The notes beneath the pieces were generated by a model, which was given only the letters and a program-made list of their open reading frames with translations, searched no databases and had not been told where the DNA came from. From Phytomonospora sp040655735 (GTDB lineage Bacteria > Actinomycetota > Actinomycetes > Mycobacteriales > Micromonosporaceae), in contig NZ_JBFAKK010000013.1 of NCBI RefSeq assembly GCF_040655735.1, positions 1 to 64,000 on the forward strand: a stretch of 64,000 nucleotides of DNA, in the 5' to 3' direction. The translations under genes were made by a program, and so were the position numbers. Of the stretch, positions 8,824 to 17,053 are shown one piece after another (position 1 is the stretch's first letter; every line of letters begins with the position of its first letter).

Positions 8824-10191
8824 TCACCCTTTTGTGGGAGTTTCGACGCGCGTTTCGACGGGCAGGGCACGGCGTGCGCGCCTGGCCGCGCGCAGGATCG
8901 CCAGGACCGTGCCGGGCCTGCGCAGCACCGTCGGGGGCACCAGGAGCTGCTGCACCGACATGTAGAGCCGCCGGATGTCCGGGTCGACCATGGCACCGAG
9001 CTGCACCTGCCGCCCGAACCAGTTGACCAGCCCGATCCCGCGCGGCCGCTCGCCGCGGGTCTGCGGGTAGGCGAAGTCGCCGCCGACGGCGAACTGCCAC
9101 GGCGTGGCGATGATCCGCGCGGCCTCGCGGTAGAACTCCGCGGCGAAGTCGCCGTCGACGGCTTCGCGGCGGTCGAGGAGGCGGCCGAGGGCGAGGGCCT
9201 CCAGCGCCGCGCAGGTCATGCCCTGCCCGTAGATCGGGTTGAAGCTGCACACGGCGTCGCCGAGCGCCAGGTAGCCCGAGGGGAGCCGGTTGAGTTCCTC
9301 GAAGTGGCGCCGCCGGCTCGACGGGAAGCCGCACACGACGAGGTCGCTGAGAGGCTCGCGCTCGGCGATCAGGCGTGCGATGGAGGGCAGGGGCAGGCTC
9401 TCGGCGTGCGCGAGGAAGGACTTCTCGTCGGTGTCGGGGAAGTCGCCGTGCCAGCCGCCCATGGTGATCAGCCAGCGGTCGCCCTCGATCGGCAGGGCCA
9501 GGCCCGTGCGCCGCTCGTCGGGCGGCGAGGGCAGCGCGAAGTGGCAGACCGTCTCGTCGATGTCGCCGGGCAGGCGCCGAAAGAGCCTCGTGGCGTAGCC
9601 GACGTTGATCCGCACCTCGGTCGCGCGCGGGGCGGGCACGCCCAGGCTCGACAGCCAGCGGTCGGAGCGGCTGCCCCGGCCGGTGCAGTCGACGACGAGG
9701 TCGCAGGCCAGCTCGGTGCCGTCGCCGAGGACGACCCCGGTGACCGTGCCCTCGGCGCCGGTGAGGTCGGAGACGGCCGTGCCGTCGCGGACTGTCGCGT
9801 TGGGCAGCGCCCGGATCCGCCGCCGCGCCGCCCACTCCAGCAGCGGACGGCTGAAGCTGACCAGGTGGAGGTCGCCGGGGATGTCGGGCCACAGCGCGCC
9901 CCAGCGGTGGAAGGCCATCTGGGAGCTGGGATCGAAGGGCACCGCGCCGGCCTCGACGAGCTCGCCGACGAGGTCGTCGAACAGTTCGCCCAGGGCCCTC
10001 TCGCCGGCGGCGAGGAGGATGTGGCCGTGCTCGCTCTGCGGCACCCCGCGCCGGGGGACCGGGGAGTCGCCGAGGGTGTCGCGGTCGAGGACGGTGACCT
10101 GTGCGTAGCGGCCGGCGAGCGCCGCGGCGGTGGCCAGGCCGGCGACGCCGGCGCCGATGACGACCGCGTGCTCGCGTCGTGGTTTGCCCAT
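8824..10191 (-). CDS. FAD-dependent monooxygenase (PHBH-like)
   Basis: A 455-residue flavoprotein oxidoreductase. GAGVAG (residues 13-18) is the dinucleotide fingerprint, the middle has DLVVDCTGRGSRSD, and GYLALGDAVCSFNPIYGQGM is the second FAD-binding motif typical of para-hydroxybenzoate-hydroxylase-fold enzymes. It would hydroxylate or epoxidise an unknown organic substrate with NAD(P)H and oxygen. The ATG at 10191 gives a normal N-terminus just before the Rossmann motif; longer readings add arginine-rich sequence that is not plausible. No pathway partners are adjacent, and the HipA-like gene is divergent across 233 bp. Confidence 0.85.
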   Translation of the reverse strand: MGKPRREHAVVIGAGVAGLATAAALAGRYAQVTVLDRDTLGDSPVPRRGVPQSEHGHILLAAGERALGELFDDLVGELVEAGAVPFDPSSQMAFHRWGALWPDIPGDLHLVSFSRPLLEWAARRRIRALPNATVRDGTAVSDLTGAEGTVTGVVLGDGTELACDLVVDCTGRGSRSDRWLSSLGVPAPRATEVRINVGYATRLFRRLPGDIDETVCHFALPSPPDERRTGLALPIEGDRWLITMGGWHGDFPDTDEKSFLAHAESLPLPSIARLIAEREPLSDLVVCGFPSSRRRHFEELNRLPSGYLALGDAVCSFNPIYGQGMTCAALEALALGRLLDRREAVDGDFAAEFYREAARIIATPWQFAVGGDFAYPQTRGERPRGIGLVNWFGRQVQLGAMVDPDIRRLYMSVQQLLVPPTVLRRPGTVLAILRAARRARRALPVETRVETPTKG

Positions 10192-10424
10192 CGGTCCATC
10201 TTGGACCGTCACGGTGATCGAGAGCGCGCTCGACGCGGATTGGGAGTGTCGGGTCGCGGACGCGGGGTTTCGCGGGGCACGGCCGTCGGCGGTGCTCGCA
10301 CGACCCGGCCTCGCGAGTGCTCGGTCGGCGGCGGAGCCCGGCTGCCACCGGTGGCGACCATGCCGCACCAGGCCGTGAGCCGGGTACGAAGCCGACCGGG
10401 CCACGGGTTTCGTAGGCTGACCCC

Positions 10425-11183
10425 ATGCTCCCAACCGTCACCGCGATCCGGTACGTGACGCCCCTCAAGGAGGGCGGATCGCTCCCCGGCCTCGTCGAGA
10501 CCGACGACCTCGGCACCTACGTCGTCAAGTGGCGCGGCGCCGGGCAGGGGCCGAAGGCCCTGGTCGCCGAGGTGATCGTCGGTGAACTCGCCCGCCGCCT
10601 CGGCCTGCCCGTGCCGGACCTGTCCGTCGTGAGCCTCGACGAGCTCATCGCGCGCGGGGAGCCCGACCCGGAGGTGCAGGAGTTGCTGCTGGCCAGCGTC
10701 GGCGACAACCTCGGCATGGACTTCCTCCCCGGCTCGCTGGGCTTCGACCCGGCCGTCCACACCGTCGAGCCGGGCCTGGCCTCACGGATCTTGTGGCTCG
10801 ACGCCTTCACCGAGAACGTCGACCGCTCCTGGCGCAACCCGAACATGCTCATGTGGCACCGGCGGCCCTGGCTCATCGACCACGGCGCGAGCCTCTACTT
10901 CCACCACAACTGGCCCCGCGCGCACGCCGCCGTCGCCCGGCCCTTCAAGGCCGACGACCACGTCCTGTCCGCCTTCGCCGCCGACCTCCCCGGCGCGGAC
11001 GCCGAACTCGCCCCGAAGATCACCCCCGCGACCCTCGACGAAGTCCTCGCGCTGGTCCCCGACGCGTGGCTCGACTCGCCCGACCACGACGGCCCCGCCG
11101 CCGTCCGCGCCGCCTACCGCGAGCACCTGCTCGCCCGCGCCGCCGCCCACGCAACCTGGCTCCCGACGGTGGTGACCTCGTGA
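10425..11183 (+). CDS. HipA-like kinase domain protein
   Basis: A 252-residue protein with the shortened HipA-like kinase fold. GLVETDDLGTYVVKW carries the probable ATP-anchoring lysine, VAEVIVGELARRLGLPVP follows, and RPWLIDHGASLYFHH resembles the metal-binding loop. It is about half the length of true HipA toxins and lacks their N-terminal subdomain. The stop overlaps the next gene (GTGA), forming the conserved two-gene unit HipA-like plus DUF3037. The substrate is unknown, and a toxin role is not shown by anything here. Confidence 0.8.
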   Translation: MLPTVTAIRYVTPLKEGGSLPGLVETDDLGTYVVKWRGAGQGPKALVAEVIVGELARRLGLPVPDLSVVSLDELIARGEPDPEVQELLLASVGDNLGMDFLPGSLGFDPAVHTVEPGLASRILWLDAFTENVDRSWRNPNMLMWHRRPWLIDHGASLYFHHNWPRAHAAVARPFKADDHVLSAFAADLPGADAELAPKITPATLDEVLALVPDAWLDSPDHDGPAAVRAAYREHLLARAAAHATWLPTVVTS

Positions 11184-11560
11184 AGAAGCCCTTCACCTAC
11201 GCGACGATCCGGCTCGTCCCGCGCGTCGAGCGCGAGGAGTTCGTCAACGTCGGCGTGGTCCTCTACTGCCAGATGTACGACTTCCTCGGCGCCCGGACCC
11301 ACCTCGACGCCGAGCGCGTCCGCGCGCTGCACGCCGACGCCGACCTCGATGCCGTCGGCGAAGGCCTGACGGCCTGGCGGCGCGTGTGCGGCGGAGAGGC
11401 CGATGGCGGGCCGGCGGCGCGGGAGACGCGCCTGGGGGAGCGTTTCCGCTGGCTGACGGCGCCGCGCAGCACGATCATCCAGCCGGGGCCGGTGCACACG
11501 GGGATGACGGCCGACCCGGCGGCGGAGCTGGAGCGGCTGGTGGAGACGCTGGTTCGGTAG
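11180..11560 (+). CDS. DUF3037 family protein
   Basis: A 126-residue protein starting with GTG inside the stop of the HipA-like gene. It begins with FTYATIRLVPRVEREEFVNVGVVLYC, the recognisable DUF3037 opening, and ends with a helix after PAAELERLVETL. Its function is unknown. Translational coupling to the kinase-like gene suggests that the two proteins act together, for example as regulator and kinase. Confidence 0.8.
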   Translation: MKKPFTYATIRLVPRVEREEFVNVGVVLYCQMYDFLGARTHLDAERVRALHADADLDAVGEGLTAWRRVCGGEADGGPAARETRLGERFRWLTAPRSTIIQPGPVHTGMTADPAAELERLVETLVR

Positions 11561-11613
11561 GCAGGGCGCACCATGCCGCCGGATCCCGGGGCGGAGACGG
11601 TCGTCTCTCCCGG

Positions 11614-12681
11614 TCAGGGACACATCCCCGACGCCCCCGGGTCCTCGTGGCACGGTGCCAGCGGCGGCTTGCCCTCGACGGCGCGTCCGACGTCGGCGAT
11701 CCAGTGCTGCACCGGGTCGGTCGGCGCGGCTTCGGCGAAGAAGGGCTCGCCCTCGTCGAGCAGCGCGACCTCGCCGCGCTTGTTCGAGGCGTCGACGAAG
11801 TGGGCGAGGATTCCCCAGCGGCACGACTCGCCGTCGACGAGCGCCTCGACGCGCAGCCCGCCGGGCGAGGCACCGGCGCCCAGGTCGATCCGCCGGACGT
11901 CGAAGTAGGGCAGCCCCTGGTTCTCCAACGGCTCGGGATCGGTGATGTAGGGGCCGCTGCCGCCCGCGCTCAGGTCGAACAGGACGCCCTCGTAGGGCGC
12001 CGCCCCCTGCGGCGCGAAGTCCACGATCGTCTCGGCCCTCGACGGCTCGCAGTCGAGGTCGACGGCCTCCATGCCGGTGATCGACAACTGGCCGGCGCGC
12101 TCGCTGTACAGGTTCATCCGGAAGACCGTCGCGTCGTAGCCGGCGCCCATGCGCCACGTCGGCCAGCCCTTGTCCATATAGGACGAGCGGGCGAGGAACC
12201 GGCCGCCGAGCGGCTGGAGGAAACGCAGCAGGCGCTCGCCGTAGAGGAGCCCGCTCGAATCCTCGAACGCGATGGCGTTGAGCGCGTCTTGTTCCTTCTC
12301 GGTGAAGGTCCTGCCGAGGACGAATATCCAGGCGCCCTGCGTGTTCTCGTCGTACTCGATCGACGCGGTGAAAGGCGCCTTCTCGGCGTCGATCTCGCGA
12401 TTGGCGTCCTGCTGCGCCTCGATCGTCGGCTTCGCCGTCCACAGGCCGGTCGCGACGCTCAGAACGGCGGCGGCGACCATCGCCAGCGCGGCGGTCGCGG
12501 CCATCACCAGCAGCAGCACGAGCTTCTTGCGCGCCGCCAGACCGCGCGCGTGCTCTCCGAGGACGTGCGCCTCCACGGCATCCCGCAGGCCGGGCGGCTC
12601 GTCCGGAGTCCGTCGGCGGGGCACCGGCACGACGGGATCCCCGACTCGGGGAAAGCGCCGGGGGTCGGGTGGTTCGGGCAC
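11614..12681 (-). CDS. Single-span membrane protein of unknown function
   Basis: A 355-residue protein. The N-terminal 50 residues are proline- and arginine-rich. A membrane span follows at about residues 56-82 (LVLLLVMAATAALAMVAAAV), then about 270 residues predicted outside the cell with two late cysteines (ESCRWG and APCHEDPGASGMC). The start is a GTG with GGGAGG upstream on the minus strand, chosen over a longer open frame without a ribosome-binding site. I do not recognise the family. Confidence 0.7.
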   Translation of the reverse strand: MPEPPDPRRFPRVGDPVVPVPRRRTPDEPPGLRDAVEAHVLGEHARGLAARKKLVLLLVMAATAALAMVAAAVLSVATGLWTAKPTIEAQQDANREIDAEKAPFTASIEYDENTQGAWIFVLGRTFTEKEQDALNAIAFEDSSGLLYGERLLRFLQPLGGRFLARSSYMDKGWPTWRMGAGYDATVFRMNLYSERAGQLSITGMEAVDLDCEPSRAETIVDFAPQGAAPYEGVLFDLSAGGSGPYITDPEPLENQGLPYFDVRRIDLGAGASPGGLRVEALVDGESCRWGILAHFVDASNKRGEVALLDEGEPFFAEAAPTDPVQHWIADVGRAVEGKPPLAPCHEDPGASGMCP

Positions 12682-12830
12682 GGTGATCCTCCCTCTCTGG
12701 GGAAAAGGGCGGCGAATGTCCACTGCGGGAAAGCTGCCGGAAAGGCAACGGTAGCTCGCTGCGGCATTGATCGAAGCCGACAATTCTTCGGCCGATCAAA
12801 TGCGCGGAAAAGAAAAGCCGCGCCCTTTGC

Positions 12831-14785
12831 TCAGTGCCCCGAATCCCCGGCGAGCAGGCGGCGCTCGGCGAGATGAACAGCGCGCCGGCGATCCGCCGGT
12901 TGCTCAGCCCGGTCGCCATCGGCTCCAGCACCTCGCGCTCGCGGGGCGTGAGCCCGGAGTCGTCCGACGCGTTCACATCGCCCGACGTATCCGGCAGCCG
13001 CGTCCCCAGCCCGGCGGCGATCTCGGTGGCCTCTCTCCGGCGCGCGGAGGCGAGCGCCGCCCGACCCTTCGCCGACGCGGCCTGGGCGCCGTGGTGCAGG
13101 CACAGGGCCAGCTCGAAGGGCTGCCCGACTTCCCGCCAGGCCTCGGCGGCGCGCTCCCCGCCGTCCTTGCCGTCCATGGTGGTCAGTGCGTCGATCGTCG
13201 ACTGCCAGGCGGTGCCCAGCGGCCCCGACGGGGTCAGGCCGGCGGCGGCCGAGGCGATCAGCCCGGCCGACTCGGGGCACCGCAGCGCGGCGGCGGCCGG
13301 CACCGACCGCACATCGCCGCCGAAGGTCTTGCGCAGCAGGGGATCGGCCGGCGTCTCGGCGAGGACGCGCCCGGGGCGGGGGCCAGCAGCAGCCTGAGCC
13401 GATAGCGGGGGAACAGCCGCACCCCGGGTTCGTCGAGCGCGGCGGCGATGGCGTCGGCGGCCCCGGCGGCCTCCCGCGCGGCGGTCTCGTCGCCGCGCAT
13501 CAGCGCCAGGCGCAGCCCTTCCAGGGCGGCCTCGGCGGCGCGGCCGGGCTCGCCGGACTCGCCGTGGTGCATGGACGCGTACATGGCGGCGGTGAGCATG
13601 AGGTCGTGGTCGCCGTGGGCCTCGGTCAGCGTGCGGGCCTCCGACAGCATGTCGGCCCGCGCGGTCAGCAGCCCGGTCACCAGCAGCCCGCGCACCAGCA
13701 CGGTCATCTCACCGGTCTCGCGGCCGATCCGCAGGGCCTCGGCGCCCAGCCGCCGAGCCTCCTGGGTGTCGGCGGGCAGCGAGCCCATCGCCATCAGCCC
13801 GAGCAACCGTCCCCGCGACACCGCGGCCCCCTCGGGCAGCAGCGCCAGGGCGCGCGCGAAGTCGTCCATCGCGCCGCCGTGCGTCCGGTTGCGCAGTCGG
13901 CCGCGATGCTCCAGCAGCACCGCCGCCCGTTCGGGGTCGGCGTCCTCGTCACGGCGGCCAGCCCGGCGGTGGCGTACTCGACCCCGCGCCGGTAGTCGCC
14001 GCCGAGCATGCAGCATTCGGCGGCGTAGATCCAGGGTGTCGATCCGGTCGATGCCGAGCAGCCCGCCCGCGCCGGGCACGCGCTCCCACAGCTCCAGCAC
14101 CCGGTCGAGCTGCCGCGCCTCCTCGCCGTAGGCATAGGACTCGCAGGCCGCGACCGCCGCGCGCCACGCGGCGGCCAGCGCCGCCGGATGGTCACCGGCT
14201 GCGTAGGCGTGCGCGGCCAGTTCGTCGGGCGCGTCGGCCTCGCGCAGCGCTTCGGGTTAGGCGGTGTGCAGCCGGATCCGTTCTCCGGGAAGCAGATCCT
14301 GATACACCGCCTCCCGGATCAGCGCCTGCCGGAAGTCGAAGCCGTCGTCGGCCTGCACCGGCAGGCCGGCGTCGATGAGCCCGCGCAGCACCTCGTCGAG
14401 CTCCGCGCCGGAGAGGCCCGAGACCGTCTCCAACAGCCGGTGCCCGACCCGCCCACCGGCCACGGCCGCCGCGCGCAGCACCTGCCGGCCGCTGTCGGGC
14501 AGCGCCCTGGGGCCGTACAGCAGGAGTTCGCGCAGCCCTTCCGGCGTGCGGTCACCGGTCTGCGCCGGCGCCTCGACGAACAGCGGGTGCTTGCCGCCAT
14601 GCTCCCCGGCGACGGGCCCGAGGCGGGGAAACCACCTGGCCAGCTCCAGACCGGGCGCCGGCAGCGCCGCGGCGAACTCGGCGAGGATCCGCGACTTCCC
14701 GATCCCCGCCTCACCGGCCAGCAGCGCCACCCCCGGCCCGTCGGTGCCGCCGCGCGGAACGCCGCGAGCAGCGCCGCCAGCACAC
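12831..14785 (-). pseudogene. Decayed LAL-type LuxR regulator
   Basis: Fragments of one large ATP-binding LuxR regulator lie in order but in changing frames. Near 14690-14720 is the P-loop (GEAGIGKSRILAEFA). An in-frame TAA is at 14257-14259. A region of helical repeats shifts frame near 14030, 13950 and 13375. Finally the C-terminal DNA-binding domain begins normally (LTPREREVLEPMATGLSN, about 12960-12900) but breaks off after FISP, where the second half of the helix-turn-helix is missing. The first residues are also lost at the junction with the phosphotransferase pseudogene near 14785. No functional protein can result. Confidence 0.88.
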
Positions 14786-14786
14786 A

Positions 14787-15535
14787 TCGACGAAGCGCTC
14801 GTGCGGCGGCTCCTGGCGGCCCAGTTCCCGCAGTCCGTCCGCATGCCGCGCTACGAACGCTGGGCCGGACAGGTCGAGCGAGAGCACCACTGGCTGCCCC
14901 GCCCCGCGCCCTTCCTGCCGCTGGCCGTCTCGACCCCGCTGGCCAAGGGCGACCCCGGCGAGGGCTACCCCTACCCGTGGTCGATCTACCGCTGGCTCGA
15001 CGGCGGCAACGCCGTCCTCGAAGCGCTCGCCGACCCCGCGCAGGCCGCCCGCGACCTCGCCGAGTTCATCACCGCCCTCCAGGCCGTCGACACCACCGGC
15101 GGCCCCGGCCCGCAGTGGAGCAGCGCGTTTCGCGGTGTGGCGCTCGGCGACCCCGCCGACTCCATCGCCGTCGAGGCCCGCGTGCGCCCGAAGATCGCGG
15201 CGCTGGCCGGGATGGTCGACACCGCCCTGCTCACCGAGGTATGGGAGGCGTCGCTGGCCGCGCCCGCCTGGCACGGGCAGCCGGTGTGGGTGCACGGCGA
15301 CCTCGGCATCGGGAACCTCCTCGCCGCCTGGACCTTCTTCGACGACGCCACCCGCGAGATCTTCCGCGCCGAACTCGGCGTCGACGACGACACCTGGACG
15401 CGCGCCCGCGGCCGGGGACTCGCCTCCTCGCTCCCGGTCCCCGGCGACCCCTTCTTCGCCGGCCGCCCCGACCGTGTCGAACGCGCCCTGCGCCGGCTCG
15501 ACGAGATCACCGCCGACTACCTGGCCCGCGGCTAG
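14787..15535 (+). pseudogene. Aminoglycoside phosphotransferase-like gene with internal deletions
   Basis: Sequence of the APH/choline-kinase family, about 250 codons in one frame. It begins without a start codon (HIDEALVRRLLAAQFPQ) directly at the end of the LuxR pseudogene. The N-lobe segment between FPQ and VRMPRYERWAGQVEREHHW is missing, which removes the nucleotide-binding strands. VWVHGDLGIGNLL runs straight into AAWTFFDDATREIF, so the metal-binding IDFG-type loop that should lie between them is absent. The catalytic HGD is present. The deletion ends share short repeats. It cannot be an active kinase. Confidence 0.85.
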
Positions 15536-15558
15536 AACCTTCCGGAAGGACACCCGCC

Positions 15559-16207
15559 ATGACCGACGGAGGCGGCGATCTACGGCCGCTACGGCTACGC
15601 CGCCGCCTCCCGCGGGAACCGGCTGCGCTGCGACAAGCGCGGCATGGTCAACGCCGGGACGGTGGTGGTCTGCGAACTGGCCGCGCTCTCACCGACCGCC
15701 TACGCGGCCCTGTGGCGCTTCCTCGCCGGGATCGACGTGCTCCCGTGGATCGAGTACGAGGCCGCCCTCGACGAGGAGCTGCTCCAGCTGCTGGTCGACC
15801 CGCGCGCCGCCCGCTCGGACGTCGTCGACCGCCCGTGGGTGCGCCTCGTCGACGTCGACCGGGCGCTGGCCGCCCGCCGATACGCCACCCCGCTGGACGT
15901 GGTCCTCGACGTCGAGGACGCCTTCTGCCCGTGGAACACCGGCCGCCACCGGCTGCGAGCCGACGGCGGCACCGTCACCTGCGAACGCACCGAGGCGCCC
16001 GCCGACCTGGCGCTCACCTCGACCGAACTGGGCGCCGCCTTCCTCGGCGGCACGACCCTGGCCTCGCCGGCCGCCGCCGGGCAGGTCCGCGAACTGCGCC
16101 CGGGCGCCCTGACCGCCGCGACGCTCGCCTTCCGCGCCGACAGGGAGCCGTTCTACCCCGGCGGTTGGCGGTTCCCCTGTACTGAGGCGGGAGCCCTCAG
16201 CGCTTGA
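15559..16207 (+). pseudogene. Eis-like GNAT acetyltransferase, N-terminal half deleted
   Basis: After ATGACCGAC the sequence jumps, out of frame, to the middle of an Eis-type acetyltransferase (AIYGRYGYAAASRGNRLR). The C-terminal half is then intact to the end (SCP2-like part with FCPWNTGRHRLRADGG and FYPGGWRFP). About a hundred residues containing the acetyl-CoA-binding region are gone. A 187-codon frame from 15644 remains open but lacks the catalytic domain. The end overlaps the convergent PP2C gene by 11 bp. Confidence 0.82.
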
Positions 16208-16961
16208 AGAGGCGGCTGAGGAACCCCCGCTTCGCCGCCGTCACGGGCGCGTCGGCGACCTCGGCGACGATCACCGTCACGTTGTCCGGCCCTCCGCCTT
16301 CGAGGGCCAGCTCCACCAGCCGGTCGGCGCACTCGTCGACGCTCCCGCCGGCCAGCATCGTCTCCTCGATCAGCTCGGCGACCACCGCGTCGGGCAGACC
16401 GTCGGAGCACACCATGTACCGCTCGCCGGGCTCGGCGGTGATCGTCCGCACGTGCGGCTGGACCGGCTCGCCCTGGAGGACCTTCGTCACGAAGGACTTG
16501 TGCGGGTGGGTGAACACGTCGTCGGCGGTGATGCTGCCCTTGTCGACGAGCATCTGCACGTAGGTGTCGTCGCGGGTCAGCTGCGTGAGTTCGCCGTCGC
16601 GGACGCGGTAGGCGCGGGAGTCGCCGACGTGGGCGATGCTCAGCCGCCCGTCGACCAGCAGCAGTGCCGTCAGCGTCGTCCCCATCCCGACGATGGCCGG
16701 ATCGGCCTCACCGGCCAGCCGGATGGCGTCGTTGGCGATGTCGACGGCGTCGCGCAGCCGGTCGGCCATCTCGACGACGTCCTGCTCCTCGTCGAGCGGG
16801 GAGATCGACGCGATCGTGAGGGCGCTGGCGACCTCGCCGGCCTCGGCGCCGCCCACCCCGTCGGCGACGGCGACCAGATGCGGCCCCGCGTGCATCGAGT
16901 CCTCGTTGTTGGCCCGGACGAGGCCGTGGTGGGTGCGTGCCGCGTGGCGCCAGGAGATCAT
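16197..16961 (-). CDS. PP2C-family serine/threonine phosphatase
   Basis: A 254-residue metal-dependent protein phosphatase. The family motifs are in order: RANNEDS, VAVADGVGGAEAG, GMGTTLTALLL, IAHVGDSRAYR, CSDGLPD and GGPDNVTVIV. There is no membrane span, so it is cytosolic, and it probably reverses a Ser/Thr kinase encoded elsewhere. The start is the ATG at 16961; the longer frame extends into the divergent promoter region. It is divergent from the LAL regulator with about 90 bp between them. Confidence 0.92.
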   Translation of the reverse strand: MISWRHAARTHHGLVRANNEDSMHAGPHLVAVADGVGGAEAGEVASALTIASISPLDEEQDVVEMADRLRDAVDIANDAIRLAGEADPAIVGMGTTLTALLLVDGRLSIAHVGDSRAYRVRDGELTQLTRDDTYVQMLVDKGSITADDVFTHPHKSFVTKVLQGEPVQPHVRTITAEPGERYMVCSDGLPDAVVAELIEETMLAGGSVDECADRLVELALEGGGPDNVTVIVAEVADAPVTAAKRGFLSRLFKR

Positions 16962-17053
16962 GTGAGCAGCTTGCTCCGTCCACGCCCGGGCTGTCCATAC
17001 GTAGTAGTGCGTATGGTGGCAGGTCCGGTGACGTACGAGGACGGGAAGCGACA

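Noticed and set aside
10425..11560. Calling the HipA-like/DUF3037 pair a proven toxin-antitoxin system
   Set aside because: There is no small DNA-binding antitoxin gene upstream, and the kinase lacks the HipA N-terminal part.
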